Source of the DNA: Knoellia remsis | GTDB taxonomy: Bacteria; Actinomycetota; Actinomycetes; Actinomycetales; Dermatophilaceae | Direction of reading: 5' to 3' | NCBI RefSeq assembly: GCF_003002895.1 | Contig: NZ_PVTI01000004.1 | Location: 100,710 to 164,709 of the forward strand | Length of the DNA: 64,000 nucleotides | Shown here: piece by piece, positions 53,669 to 63,149 of the stretch | Layout: each line of letters opens with the position of its first letter | Numbering within the stretch: position 1 is the stretch's first letter | Translations under genes and position numbers: made by a program | Notes under the pieces: generated by a model | Seen by the model: only the letters and a program-made list of their open reading frames with translations | What the model was told of the DNA's origin: nothing | Databases searched by the model: none

Positions 53669-54694
53669 GTGACTGTCGCACCCGAAGGACGTCGTCTCCT
53701 GCGCGTCGAGGCGCGCAACGCGCAGACCCCGATCGAGCGCAAGCCGGAGTGGATCCGGACCACCGCCAAGATGGGGCCGGAGTACACCGCGCTGCACTCC
53801 ATGGTGAAGACCGAGGGGCTGCACACCGTCTGTCAGGAAGCCGGCTGTCCCAACATCTTCGAGTGCTGGGAGGACCGCGAGGCGACCTTCCTCATCGGCG
53901 GCGACATCTGCACCCGCCGCTGCGACTTCTGCGACATCACGTCTGGTCGCCCGAACGCGCTGGACCTCGACGAGCCGCGCCGCGTCGCCGAGTCGGTCGC
54001 CCAGATGGGGCTGCGCTACTCGACCGTGACCGGCGTCGCCCGCGACGACCAGCCGGACGGCGCGGCCTGGCTCTACGCCGAGACGATCCGCCAGATCCAC
54101 GCGAAGAACCCCAACACCGGCGTCGAGATCCTCCCGCCGGACTTCGGCGCCAAGCCCGAGCTCGTCGGCCAGGTCTTCGACGCCCGCCCCGAGGTGTTCG
54201 CACACAACCTCGAGACGGTGCCGCGCATCTTCAAGGAGATCCGCCCGGCCTTCACCTACGACAAGTCACTCAAAGTGCTCACCATGGCCCGCAAGGCCGA
54301 GCTGGTCACGAAGTCCAACCTCATCCTCGGCATGGGCGAGGAGGACCACGAGGTCGAGCAGGCCATCCGCGACCTGCACGACGCCGGCTGCGACATCCTC
54401 ACGATCACGCAGTACCTCCGACCCTCGAAGCTGCACCACCCGATCGACCGGTGGGTCAAGCCCGAGGAGTTCGTGCACTGGAGCGAGTTCGCCGAGGAGA
54501 TCGGGTTCAAGGGCGTCATGGCGGGACCGCTCGTCCGCTCGTCCTACCGCGCGGGTCGTCTCTGGGCGACGGCCATGCGCAAGTGGGGCCGCGAGATCCC
54601 CGAGCACCTGTCGCACCTCGCCGAGGCCGCGAACGACCCGGCCCGCCAGGAGGCCGCCGCGTTGGTGGCCCGCCCGGCACGCGCCGTATCCTGA
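53669..54694 (+). CDS. lipA: Lipoyl synthase
   Basis: 341 residues; a radical-SAM enzyme inserting two sulfurs into octanoyl groups. Auxiliary cluster cysteines in [22 protein letters not shown], radical-SAM CxxxCxxC in [10 protein letters not shown], and a C-terminal RSSYRAG motif (ligand Ser). GTG 53669 follows TACCCT by 7 nt (leaderless). Works with LipB. Confidence 0.97.
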   Translation: MTVAPEGRRLLRVEARNAQTPIERKPEWIRTTAKMGPEYTALHSMVKTEGLHTVCQEAGCPNIFECWEDREATFLIGGDICTRRCDFCDITSGRPNALDLDEPRRVAESVAQMGLRYSTVTGVARDDQPDGAAWLYAETIRQIHAKNPNTGVEILPPDFGAKPELVGQVFDARPEVFAHNLETVPRIFKEIRPAFTYDKSLKVLTMARKAELVTKSNLILGMGEEDHEVEQAIRDLHDAGCDILTITQYLRPSKLHHPIDRWVKPEEFVHWSEFAEEIGFKGVMAGPLVRSSYRAGRLWATAMRKWGREIPEHLSHLAEAANDPARQEAAALVARPARAVS

Positions 54695-54788
54695 GGGTCT
54701 GACCCACCGGCATACGCCCTTGGTGCTGGCACCTCGCCGGCACCCGCGCGCTCGCCGGGACCACCGACCTCAGGAAGCACCCACAGAC

Positions 54789-55514
54789 GTGTCCGACACC
54801 ACCGAGAAGAAGCCGGGCCGCCTGGCCGAGATCCGCCAGGGCTACCGCGCCATCAAGCAGCTCGACCCGCGCATCGGGCTCTACATGCTGCTCGCGGCGG
54901 TCGTGACGTTCGTCGTCATCGCCGGGCTGGGGTTCCTCCTCGGTGGGCTGTGGCGCTGGTACCTGCTCCTCGTCGCGATCCCGTCCGCCCTGCTCGCCGC
55001 GGTGTTCGTCATGAACCGTCGCGGCAACAAGGCGATGTACGGCGTCCTCGAGGGGCAGGCCGGAGCCGCCGGTGCCGCGCTGCAGAGCATGGGCCGCCGT
55101 GGCTGGTACGCCTCGACCGAGCCGGTCGCCGTGGACGCGAACCGGGCGTCGAAGCCGAGCGACCTCTCCGGCGCGGCCATGGTGTTCCGGGCGCTGGGGC
55201 GGCCCGGCGTCGTGCTCATCGGTGAGGGCCCGAAGCAGCGCGTGCAGAAGCTGCTCAGGGCCGAGGAGAAGAAGGTCACCCGCGTCGCCCCGGGTGTGCC
55301 CGTGCACCTGTGGGTCGTCGGCGATGGTGAGGACGAGGTCAAGGTCAGCAAGATCAGCAGCAAGCTGACGCGCATGCGCCCGGTCCTCACCAAGGACGAG
55401 ACGTCGGTCGTCAACAAGCGCCTGAAGTCCCTCGGTGGGCTGCGCACCGGTGTCCCGGCGGGCATGGACCCGACGAAGGCCCGGGTCGACCGCCGCGCGA
55501 TGCGCGGGAAGTGA
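54789..55514 (+). CDS. DUF4191 membrane protein
   Basis: 241 residues: a charged start, two membrane helices (about 32-52 and 56-74), then a cytoplasmic domain ending KARVDRRAMRGK. Matches DUF4191, which follows lipA throughout actinobacteria; function unknown. In M. tuberculosis an RDD gene and glnA come next; here they are displaced by about 5 kb. Confidence 0.85.
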   Translation: MSDTTEKKPGRLAEIRQGYRAIKQLDPRIGLYMLLAAVVTFVVIAGLGFLLGGLWRWYLLLVAIPSALLAAVFVMNRRGNKAMYGVLEGQAGAAGAALQSMGRRGWYASTEPVAVDANRASKPSDLSGAAMVFRALGRPGVVLIGEGPKQRVQKLLRAEEKKVTRVAPGVPVHLWVVGDGEDEVKVSKISSKLTRMRPVLTKDETSVVNKRLKSLGGLRTGVPAGMDPTKARVDRRAMRGK

Positions 55515-55550
55515 CCCGGAGCGGTCGGTGACCCGACCGTGCACACAGCG

Positions 55551-55632
55551 GTTCGCGAACCACCGAGTCGTTCGCAGACCGGATCGATCCGGACTGCGAA
55601 GCAGCGCGTGGTTCGCGAACCGGATTGGGCAG
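55551..55632. repeat. 82-bp palindromic repeat, copy A (before lysE)
   Basis: Order: GGTTCGCGAACC (55551-55562), TTCGCAG...GGATCGATCC (55582-55591)...CTGCGAA, GGTTCGCGAACC (55611-55622), then GGATTGGGCAGG. The two end palindromes can pair with each other around the inner hairpin. Copy B lies at 56441 with the same order and spacing. Confidence 0.8.
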
Positions 55633-55703
55633 GACGTGCGGTGCCGCGGCCGGTTCGCGATATCCGCTCACCTGGTGTGGGTGGTCGCCGCTAGCGTTCT
55701 CGT

Positions 55704-56369
55704 ATGCCGTCCGCGCCCACCCTTGCCGCCTTCGCCGTGGCGTCCCTCCTCCTCATCCTCATGCCGGGTCCGGCCATGCTGTTCCTCGTGGCCCGGGGCG
55801 TGTCCGGTGGGCGGCGCGTCGGTGTCATGTCGGCGATCGGCGTCGAGTCCGCGACGGCGACGTTCGTCGTCGCGACGGCGCTCGGGCTGACCGCGGTCCT
55901 CGCGACGTCCGCGCTCGCCCTGTCGGTCATCCGGTATGTCGGCGCCGCCTATCTCGTCTGGCTCGGCATCGGTGTCATGCGCCGCCGGGGTGGCGACAGC
56001 GAGGACGTTCCACAGCCCGTCGTGCGGGCAGTACGCAGCGACTGGGCGAGCCTGCGCCAGGGCTACCTCGTCGGGATCGCGAACCCCAAGGTGGCGCTCT
56101 TCTTCCTCGCGTTCTTCCCGCAGTTCCTCGATCCCGCGCGGGGCTCGATGACGAGCCAGATCCTCGTGCTCGGGGCGGTGTTCGTGACGATCGGGCTGCT
56201 CTTCGACATGAGCTACGGCGCGCTGGCGGGTGCCATCCACGCGCGCATCGTCGCGCGTCGGGCTCGTCGCGGGGTCGAGAAGGGCTCGCGCAAGGGCCGC
56301 GTCGCGATCGGGCTGACCTACATCGGCCTGGGCGGCTTCACCGCGGCCACCGGCGCCCGGAGCATCTGA
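55704..56369 (+). CDS. LysE-family amino-acid exporter
   Basis: 221 residues, six membrane helices: AFAVASLLLILMPGPAMLFLVARGVSGGRRVGVMSAIG is the LysE/RhtB N-terminal signature; GYLVGIANPKVALFFLAFFPQFLD is the second. The ATG lies within a GTATGCC motif, 6 nt after TAGCGT (leaderless). The gene is enclosed by an 18-bp inverted repeat and by copies A and B of the 82-bp repeat, suggesting acquisition as a unit. Confidence 0.88.
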   Translation: MPSAPTLAAFAVASLLLILMPGPAMLFLVARGVSGGRRVGVMSAIGVESATATFVVATALGLTAVLATSALALSVIRYVGAAYLVWLGIGVMRRRGGDSEDVPQPVVRAVRSDWASLRQGYLVGIANPKVALFFLAFFPQFLDPARGSMTSQILVLGAVFVTIGLLFDMSYGALAGAIHARIVARRARRGVEKGSRKGRVAIGLTYIGLGGFTAATGARSI

Positions 56370-56440
56370 CCCAACCCCGCGCTCGTCCCTGACCGGACGC
56401 TCCCGGGACGGCGCGCGGACGGCATACGAGGACCCACGAC

Positions 56441-56523
56441 GGCTCGCGAGCCGCGCGCTCCTTCGTACGCTGGATCGATCCGGCTCGCGAAGCGCGAGGT
56501 CGGCTCGCGAGCCGGGTTGGGCG
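56441..56523. repeat. 82-bp palindromic repeat, copy B (after lysE)
   Basis: Order: GGCTCGCGAGCC (56441-56452), GGATCGATCC (56472-56481), GCGAAGC, GGCTCGCGAGCC (56502-56513), then GGGTTGGGCGGG. Relative to copy A both end palindromes carry paired TT/AA to CT/AG changes that keep the base pairing. Confidence 0.8.
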
Positions 56524-56543
56524 GGGCCCGACCAGCCGGCCGG

Positions 56544-58262
56544 TCAGGTGAGGGCGCGCCCGACCGCGAGGTTGCGCACGTCCTTGGCGGCGATGCGCTC
56601 GGCGTTGGCCTCCTGGTCGTTCTGCTCCTTCTGCGACTCGCGCTCGGCCTCGACCCGCGCGGTGTAGGCCGCCACCTCGGTCGCGATCCGCTCGTCGTCC
56701 CAGCCGAGGTGCGGGGCAACGAGCCGTGCCGCGGCCTCCGCGCTGGCGACGCCGCGGTCCGGTGTCTCGATGGAGATCCGCGTACGACGGGTGAGCAGGT
56801 CGTCGAGGTGCAGGGCACCCTCGTGCGTGACGCCATAGACGACCTCGACCTTGAGGTACTCCTCCGCGCCCGGCAGCGGCTCGAGCAGGCTCGGGTCGTC
56901 GTCGGCCAGCGCGAGCACCTCGTCGAGCATCGAGCCGTAGCGGTCGAGCAGGTGGGTGATCCGCCAGACCGGCAGGGAGCGCTTGCGGGCAAGACGCTCG
57001 ACCTGGTTGACGAGGGCGTGGTAGCCCTGCGCACCCACGAGCGGGATGTGCTCGGTCACGCTGCTCGCAAGGTCCCCACCGAGGTCCTCCCCCGCAGCGT
57101 CGACCGCATCCTCGGCCATGACCCGGTAGGTCGTGTACTTGCCGCCGGCGATCGAGTAGAGCCCCGGCTGCGGGCGGGCGACGGCGTGCTCCCGGGAGAG
57201 CTGGCTCGTCGAGTCGCTCTCGCCGGAGAGCAGCGGGCGCAGGCCGGCATAGACGCCCTGGATGTCGTCGTGCGTCAGCGGCACGGTCAGGACGGTGTTG
57301 ACGTGCTCGAGGATGTAGTCGATGTCCGCCTCGCTCGCCGCCGGGTGGGCCTTGTCGAGCTCCCAGTCGGTGTCGGTCGTGCCGACGATCCAGTGCGTGC
57401 CCCAGGGGATGACGAAGAGGACGGACTTCTCGGTGCGCAGGATGATGCCGGTCTCGGAGTTGATCCGGTCGCGCGGCACGACGATGTGCACACCCTTCGA
57501 CGCCCGCACGTGGAAGCGGCCGCGACCGCCCGCGAGGGTCTGGATCTCGTCGGTCCACACGCCGGTGCAGTTGATGACGACCGACGCGGAGACGTCGACC
57601 GTGTCCCCGGTCTCGACGTCCTCGATCGTCGCGCCGACGATGCGCTCCCCCGCGCGCTTCAGCCCGGTCACCCGCGCGGAGCTGAGGACCGTCGCGCCGT
57701 ATGCCGCCGCGGTGCGCACCACGGTGAGCGTGTGCCGGGCGTCGTCGGCCTGGGCGTCGTAGTAGAGCAGCGCACCGGTGAGGGCCGAGCGCTTGATGCC
57801 CGGGGCCATGCGCAGCGCCCCGCTGCGGGTGAGCTGCTTGTGCCGCGGGACGGACCGCGCGCCACCCATGGAGTCGTAGAGGGTGAGCCCGGCGGTGACG
57901 TAGGGCCGCTCCCACACGCGGTGGGTCAGCGGGTAGAGGAACGACACCGGCTTGACGAGGTGCGGCGCGATCGAGGTGAGCATGAGCTCGCGCTCCTTGA
58001 GCGCCTCACGCACGAGGGCGAAGTTCATCTGCTCGAGGTAGCGCAGTCCGCCGTGGAACAGCTTCGACGAGCGCGACGACGTGCCCGAGGCGAAGTCACG
58101 CTGCTCGACCAGCGCCACCGAGAGCCCCCGGGTCGCGGCGTCGAGGGCCACACCAGCGCCGGTGACCCCGCCACCGATGACGAGCACGTCGAACTGGTTG
58201 TCCCGCAGGCGCTCCCACGCCTTGCTCCGGTAGGCCCCGTCCAGCTTCGGTGGGTTCGCCAT
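56544..58262 (-). CDS. glpD: Aerobic glycerol-3-phosphate dehydrogenase
   Basis: 572 residues; FAD enzyme at the membrane that oxidises glycerol-3-phosphate and reduces menaquinone. FAD site VLVIGGGVTGAGVALDAATRG, FASGTSSRSSKLFHGGLRYLEQ, VINCTGVWTDEI, IPWGTHWIVGTTDTDW and GGKYTTYRVMAEDAV. ATG 58262 is fixed by AGGAGG 7 nt upstream. Divergent from glpF-glpK. Confidence 0.96.
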   Translation of the reverse strand: MANPPKLDGAYRSKAWERLRDNQFDVLVIGGGVTGAGVALDAATRGLSVALVEQRDFASGTSSRSSKLFHGGLRYLEQMNFALVREALKERELMLTSIAPHLVKPVSFLYPLTHRVWERPYVTAGLTLYDSMGGARSVPRHKQLTRSGALRMAPGIKRSALTGALLYYDAQADDARHTLTVVRTAAAYGATVLSSARVTGLKRAGERIVGATIEDVETGDTVDVSASVVINCTGVWTDEIQTLAGGRGRFHVRASKGVHIVVPRDRINSETGIILRTEKSVLFVIPWGTHWIVGTTDTDWELDKAHPAASEADIDYILEHVNTVLTVPLTHDDIQGVYAGLRPLLSGESDSTSQLSREHAVARPQPGLYSIAGGKYTTYRVMAEDAVDAAGEDLGGDLASSVTEHIPLVGAQGYHALVNQVERLARKRSLPVWRITHLLDRYGSMLDEVLALADDDPSLLEPLPGAEEYLKVEVVYGVTHEGALHLDDLLTRRTRISIETPDRGVASAEAAARLVAPHLGWDDERIATEVAAYTARVEAERESQKEQNDQEANAERIAAKDVRNLAVGRALT

Positions 58263-58432
58263 CGCTGATCCTCCTGCGTCGCGCGTCGGGACGACGGGGA
58301 CCACTGCGGAAATGGCCCGTCGTGCCCCGTTGTCAGGGTCGACTCTACGACTAGGGTCGGGTGCGCACCTCAGGCGGAGTGGCCTGCACGAAGAAGCCGT
58401 GCGGGCCCCTGCTCGACACGAAAGGGGTACGG
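58263..58432. promoter_or_regulatory. Divergent glpD / glpFK promoter region
   Basis: 170 bp between divergent starts. TACGACTAGGGTCGGG near 58346-58360 contains a TAGGGT-type -10 for glpF. No clear operator is seen; coordinated control of glycerol genes from this region is expected by layout. Confidence 0.4.
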
Positions 58433-59158
58433 GTGGACAGCCTGGACTTCGGAACGATCTTCCTGCACGAGACGATCGGCACGGCCCTTCTTCTGCTCCT
58501 CGGTACCGGCGTCGTCGCCAATGTGGCGCTCGCGAAGACCAAGGGCTTCGACGGAGGCTTCCTCCTCGTGAACTTCGGCTGGGGCATCGGCGTCTTCGCC
58601 GGTGTGTATGCCGCGTACAAGTCGGGCGCGCACCTCAACCCGGCTGTCACCTTGGGCCTGCTCGCCTCGGGCGCGGACCTGTCCGCGGGCCAGATCGTCG
58701 CCTACCTGCTCGCGCAGTTCCTCGGCGCCTTCATCGGCGCGGTCCTGTGCTGGCTCGCCTACCGCAAGCACTTCGACGACCCGGACTCCGACCCGGACGC
58801 CAAGCTCGCCGTCTTCTCGACGAGCCCGGGTATCGCCAGCCCGTTCTGGAACGTCATGACCGAGGTCATCGGCACGTTCGTCCTCGTCTTCGTCGTCATC
58901 GCCTTCGGCAAGACGCCCTCGGGGCTCGGACCGCTCGCGGTCGCCCTCCTCGTCGTCGGCATCGGCGCGAGCCTGGGTGGGCCGACCGGCTACGCCATCA
59001 ACCCGGCACGTGACCTCTCACCGCGCATCGCCCACGCCGTCCTGCCCATCAGGAACAAGGGCGGCAGCAACTGGGGGTACTCGTGGGTGCCGGTCGTCGG
59101 CCCGATCATCGGCGGCGTCCTCGCTGGCATCGTCGCCAACCTCGTCGACTACGTCTGA
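58433..59158 (+). CDS. glpF: Glycerol facilitator (MIP/aquaporin family)
   Basis: 241 residues with six membrane helices and two half-helices. NPA boxes: GAHLNPAVTLG (first) and YAINPARDLSPR (second, with the Asp after NPAR typical of glycerol facilitators). GTG 58433 follows GAAAGGGG. Upstream of glpK by 68 bp. Confidence 0.94.
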   Translation: MDSLDFGTIFLHETIGTALLLLLGTGVVANVALAKTKGFDGGFLLVNFGWGIGVFAGVYAAYKSGAHLNPAVTLGLLASGADLSAGQIVAYLLAQFLGAFIGAVLCWLAYRKHFDDPDSDPDAKLAVFSTSPGIASPFWNVMTEVIGTFVLVFVVIAFGKTPSGLGPLAVALLVVGIGASLGGPTGYAINPARDLSPRIAHAVLPIRNKGGSNWGYSWVPVVGPIIGGVLAGIVANLVDYV

Positions 59159-59226
59159 GCTGAAAGCGCCTCTCCCCCAGCTGAACTCGCACCACTCACT
59201 CTCGAGACTCCAGGAGCTGCAGCACC

Positions 59227-60747
59227 ATGGCACCCAAGACCTACATCCTCGCCATCGACCAGGGCACGACCAGCACCCGCGCGATGATCTTCGACAAGGC
59301 CGGCAGCGTCGTCGCCGTCGACCAGGTCGAGCACGAGCAGATCTTCCCCAAGGCCGGCTGGGTCGAGCACGACCCGATCGAGATCTGGGAGAACACGCGC
59401 AAGGTCATCGGCGGCGCCCTCGCCAAGGCCAACCTCAACAGCAAGAACATCGCCGGCATCGGCATCACCAACCAGCGCGAGACCGCGGTCGTGTGGGACA
59501 AGTCGAACGGCCAGCCGGTCTACAACGCCATCGTCTGGCAGGACACCCGCACCCAGAAGATCGTCGACGAGCTGGCCGGTGACGACGGCACGGACAAGTA
59601 CAAGGCGAAGGTCGGCCTCCCGCTGGCGACCTACTTCTCCGGCCCCAAGGTGAAGTGGATCCTCGACAACGTCGACGGCGCCCGCGAGAAGGCGGAGAAG
59701 GGCGAGCTGCTCTTCGGCAACACCGACACGTGGGTCCTGTGGAACCTCACCGGCGGCGCGGAGAACGACGGAGTGCACGTCACGGACGTGACCAACGCGA
59801 GCCGCACGATGCTCATGGACCTGTCGACCCTGCAGTGGGACGAGTCCATCGCGGCCGACATGGGCATCCCGATGTCGATGCTGCCGGAGATCAAGTCCTC
59901 GTCCGAGGTCTACGGGGAGGCCAAGCCCGGCGTGCTCAACGGCACCCCGGTCGCCGGCATCCTCGGCGACCAGCAGGCGGCGACCTTCGGCCAGGCATGC
60001 CTCGAGAAGGGCATGGCGAAGAACACCTACGGCACCGGCAACTTCATGCTCCTCAACACCGGTGAGGAGCAGGTGCCGAGCGAGAACGGCCTGCTCACGA
60101 CGGTCTGCTACAAGATCGGCGACAACGCGCCGGTCTACGCCCTCGAGGGCTCCATCGCCGTCACCGGCTCGCTCGTGCAGTGGGTGCGCGACAACCTCGG
60201 CCTCATCGGCAGCGCCCCCGAGATCGAGAAGCTCGCGCTCAGCGTCGAGGACAACGGCGGCACGTACTTCGTGCCCGCCTTCTCGGGCCTGTTCGCACCG
60301 CACTGGCGCAGTGATGCCCGTGGTGCCCTCGTCGGCATGACGCGCTACGTCAACAAGGGCCACATCGCCCGGGCAGTGCTCGAGGCGACCGCGTTCCAGA
60401 CCCGCGAGGTCCTCGACGCGATGAACGCCGACTCCGGCGTCCCGCTCACCGAGCTCAAGGTCGACGGCGGCATGGTCGTCAACGAGACGCTCATGCAGTT
60501 CCAGGCCGACCTGCTCGGCGTCGACGTCGTCCGTCCCAAGGTCGCCGAGACGACCGCCCTTGGTGCTGCGTATGCCGCGGGGCTGGCTGTCGGGTACTGG
60601 GAGAGCGAGCAGGACATCATCGACAACTGGGTCGAGGACAAGCGCTGGACCCCGCAGATGGACGAGGACGAGCGCGAGCGGCTCTACCGCAACTGGAAGA
60701 AGGCCGTCAGCAAGACCCTCGACTGGGTCGACGACGACGTCAGCTGA
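59227..60747 (+). CDS. glpK: Glycerol kinase
   Basis: 506 residues; FGGY kinase phosphorylating glycerol with [18 protein letters not shown] (phosphate-1 loop), [51 protein letters not shown] and the [19 protein letters not shown] signature. AGGAG precedes the ATG. Completes the glpF-K/glpD set: uptake, phosphorylation, oxidation. Confidence 0.97.
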   Translation: MAPKTYILAIDQGTTSTRAMIFDKAGSVVAVDQVEHEQIFPKAGWVEHDPIEIWENTRKVIGGALAKANLNSKNIAGIGITNQRETAVVWDKSNGQPVYNAIVWQDTRTQKIVDELAGDDGTDKYKAKVGLPLATYFSGPKVKWILDNVDGAREKAEKGELLFGNTDTWVLWNLTGGAENDGVHVTDVTNASRTMLMDLSTLQWDESIAADMGIPMSMLPEIKSSSEVYGEAKPGVLNGTPVAGILGDQQAATFGQACLEKGMAKNTYGTGNFMLLNTGEEQVPSENGLLTTVCYKIGDNAPVYALEGSIAVTGSLVQWVRDNLGLIGSAPEIEKLALSVEDNGGTYFVPAFSGLFAPHWRSDARGALVGMTRYVNKGHIARAVLEATAFQTREVLDAMNADSGVPLTELKVDGGMVVNETLMQFQADLLGVDVVRPKVAETTALGAAYAAGLAVGYWESEQDIIDNWVEDKRWTPQMDEDERERLYRNWKKAVSKTLDWVDDDVS

Positions 60748-60750
60748 GCC

Positions 60751-61173
60751 TCAGCGTCGCACGATGACCGTGCCGGCCGCGGCGTCATGGAAGCCGCGGC
60801 CGGTGCGGTCCGTCAGGACAGCCGGGACGAACAGGCAGAGCAGCAGCGTCCGGATGACGACCTGGAGCGGGAACGCGCCGCGTCGGAGCTGGAGCACCTG
60901 CAGGCCCATGAGTGCGTGGCCGGGCGTCGCCGCGAACGCCGTGACGCAGAGGATGTTGAGGACCGCGAGGATTCCGAGCGGAACGAAGGCCTGCGCTCCC
61001 CCGGCCCCGAGCTGCGCCCCGAAGGCGGCGACGGCAAGGACCTGCACGATGACCCAGTCGACCAGCAGACCCACGGCGCGCCGCCACAGCGGCGCCATGG
61101 ACCCGGGACCGGAAGCCGGCATGCCGAGCTGCTCACCGGCATACGAGCCCTCATCGGGAACGGAACCACTCAC
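60751..61173 (-). CDS. RDD-family membrane protein
   Basis: 140 residues: acidic N-terminus, RDD-type first helix (PLWRRAVGLLVDWVIVQVLAV), a second and third helix (about 65-85 and 105-120), and DRTGRGFHDAAAGTVIV near the end. Neighbour of glnA across actinobacteria; role unknown. The start is GTG, with TACAGT 8 nt upstream. Ends 3 bp from convergent glpK. Confidence 0.87.
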   Translation of the reverse strand: MSGSVPDEGSYAGEQLGMPASGPGSMAPLWRRAVGLLVDWVIVQVLAVAAFGAQLGAGGAQAFVPLGILAVLNILCVTAFAATPGHALMGLQVLQLRRGAFPLQVVIRTLLLCLFVPAVLTDRTGRGFHDAAAGTVIVRR

Positions 61174-61239
61174 AGGCAGTGACTGTATGCGGCGTCACCG
61201 TGGACGGTTCCGCGGGGTCACCGCGGGCTCTGGCAGGGT

Positions 61240-61277
61240 GTAACACCGGCGAAACATTCGAGTCATGGCGCAGAAAC
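61240..61277 (+). promoter_or_regulatory. GlnR box upstream of glnA
   Basis: GTAAC-N6-GAAAC-N6-GTCAT-N6-GAAAC, matching the actinobacterial GlnR consensus of two a/b site pairs with exact 6-nt spacing. It is centred about 40 bp upstream of the start point implied by the -10 box at 61288, a position suited to activation under nitrogen limitation. Confidence 0.85.
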
Positions 61278-61287
61278 CGCCCCCTCC

Positions 61288-61293
61288 TAGGGT
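61288..61293 (+). promoter_or_regulatory. glnA -10 box
   Basis: TAGGGT, 11 bp after the GlnR box. A leader of about 45 nt containing GGAGG follows before the GTG start. Confidence 0.6.
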
Positions 61294-61344
61294 CATGCCC
61301 ATGCTCGGGCGCCGGCCCGCATTCCCCCATGGCTAGGAGGCCAC

Positions 61345-62769
61345 GTGTTCAGCTCCGCTGACGAGGTCCTGTCCTTCATCAAGGACGAGGACGTCAAGTT
61401 CGTCGACATCCGCTTCTGCGACCTGCCCGGCATCATGCAGCACTTCAACGTGCCGGCCGAGACGGTCGACGAGGACTTCTTCACGCAGGGCCAGGCGTTC
61501 GACGGCTCGTCGATCCGCGGGTTCCAGGCGATCCACGAGTCCGACATGAAGCTCATCCCGGACCCCAGCACGGCCTACCTCGACCCGTTCCGTGACGAGA
61601 AGACGCTCGTCATGAACTTCTCCATCGTCGACCCGTTCACCGACGAGCCCTACAGCCGCGACCCGCGCAACATCGCCGCGAAGGCCGAGGCGTACCTCAA
61701 GTCGACCGGCATCGCCGACACCGCGTACTTCGGCGCCGAGGCCGAGTTCTACGTCTTCGACGACGTCCGCTTCGAGACCAAGGCGAACGCCGGTTATTAC
61801 TTCATCGACTCCGTCGAGGCCGCGTGGAACACCGGTCGCGAGGAGGAGGGCGGCAACAAGGGCTACAAGACGCGCTACAAGGGCGGCTACTTCCCCGTCC
61901 CGCCGGTGGACCACTTCGCCGACGTGCGCGACAAGATCTGCCTCAACCTCGCCGAGGTCGGCATCAAGGTCGAGCGCAGCCACCACGAGGTCGGCACCGC
62001 GGGCCAGCAGGAGATCAACTACCGCTTCAACACGCTGCTCCTGTCGGGCGACGACATGATGAAGTTCAAGTACGTCGTCAAGAACACGGTGTGGCAGGGC
62101 GGCAAGACGGCGACGTTCATGCCGAAGCCGATCTTCGGTGACAACGGCTCGGGCATGCACACGCACCAGTCGCTGTGGAAGGACGGCGAGCCGCTGTTCT
62201 ACGACGAGCGCGGTTACGGCGGCCTGTCGGACATCGCGCGCTGGTACATCGGCGGCCTGCTCAAGCACGCCCCGGCGGTGCTCGCGTTCACGAACCCGAC
62301 GGTGAACTCCTACCACCGCCTCGTGCCGGGGTACGAGGCGCCGGTCAACCTCGTCTACTCGGCCCGCAACCGCTCGGCGTGCGTGCGCATCCCGATCGCG
62401 GGTGACTCGCCGAAGGCCAAGCGCATCGAGTTCCGCATCCCGGACCCGTCGTGCAACCCGTACCTCGCGTTCGCGGCGCAGCTCATGGCCGGCCTCGACG
62501 GGATCAAGAACCGCATCGAGCCGCCGGAGCCGGTGGACAAGGACCTCTACGAGCTGCCGCCGGAGGAGCACGACGCCATCGCCCAGGTCCCGGGCTCGCT
62601 CCCGGCGGTGCTGGACGCGCTCGAGGAGGACCACGAGTTCCTGCTCGAGGGTGACGTCTTCACCAAGGACCTCATCGAGACGTGGATCGAGTGGAAGCGC
62701 AAGAACGAGGTCGACCCGATCCGCTTCCGCCCGCACCCGCACGAGTTCGAGATGTACTTCGACATCTAA
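61345..62769 (+). CDS. glnA: Glutamine synthetase, type I
   Basis: 474 residues; dodecameric ATP-dependent ammonium assimilation enzyme. [57 protein letters not shown], and the [10 protein letters not shown] and [20 protein letters not shown] segments. The adenylylation loop [10 protein letters not shown] has the target Tyr. GTG 61345 is set by GGAGG 4 nt upstream. Controlled by the GlnR box; probably adenylylated by GlnE. Confidence 0.97.
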   Translation: MFSSADEVLSFIKDEDVKFVDIRFCDLPGIMQHFNVPAETVDEDFFTQGQAFDGSSIRGFQAIHESDMKLIPDPSTAYLDPFRDEKTLVMNFSIVDPFTDEPYSRDPRNIAAKAEAYLKSTGIADTAYFGAEAEFYVFDDVRFETKANAGYYFIDSVEAAWNTGREEEGGNKGYKTRYKGGYFPVPPVDHFADVRDKICLNLAEVGIKVERSHHEVGTAGQQEINYRFNTLLLSGDDMMKFKYVVKNTVWQGGKTATFMPKPIFGDNGSGMHTHQSLWKDGEPLFYDERGYGGLSDIARWYIGGLLKHAPAVLAFTNPTVNSYHRLVPGYEAPVNLVYSARNRSACVRIPIAGDSPKAKRIEFRIPDPSCNPYLAFAAQLMAGLDGIKNRIEPPEPVDKDLYELPPEEHDAIAQVPGSLPAVLDALEEDHEFLLEGDVFTKDLIETWIEWKRKNEVDPIRFRPHPHEFEMYFDI

Positions 62770-63149
62770 CCGGGCCTCCGGCTGCGGTCATTCAGCAACG
62801 CCGAACGACCGCAAAGAACAGCCGCTGACCTGCACAAACGCCGCCGAGCGACCTTTTGGTCGTTCGGCGGCGTTTGCTGTTGGTAGCCGCTCGTCTGTTA
62901 CAAATCCGGTACAAATTTGGGTAGCGCCATCTCCTGCCACACGGTCCTCAGGGGACTCTTCGGGTAGGTCGCGGCCCGGGTCGGTTGCCCGAGCCACCAG
63001 CCTGGCATCGCACAGTTGGGCAACCACCGCCGCGATGCCCGAGTCATCTTGCTGCCACATCGTTTCCTCCGACGTGATCGCTCCCATGCCGCCGTCGGAC
63101 ATAGGTGCCCGTAGACCAACTGTCCGTCAACGCCGCGAGGAGGGGCTTG
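62770..63149. other. Gap between glnA and the integrated element
   Basis: Contains the glnA terminator, then GTTACAAATCCGGTACAAAT (62897-62916), a close direct repeat of the kind found near tyrosine-recombinase attachment sites, and a weak minus-strand open frame (to 63102) that reads through the terminator hairpin and is probably not a gene. The left end of the element is likely within 62880-63100. Confidence 0.4.
62835..62876. terminator. glnA terminator
   Basis: A 19-bp stem (62835-62853 / 62858-62876, core AACGCCGCCGAGCGACC) with one G-T pair and a TTTT loop, 65 bp after the glnA stop. Confidence 0.8.

Noticed and set aside
1471..61293. Heptamer as a KOPS or Chi-type polar motif
   Set aside because: Such motifs are strongly strand-biased on one replichore; here the two orientations are about equal (25 to 23).
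62788..63102. Minus-strand 104-codon frame next to glnA
   Set aside because: It reads straight through the glnA terminator stem; no ribosome binding site or recognised domain.
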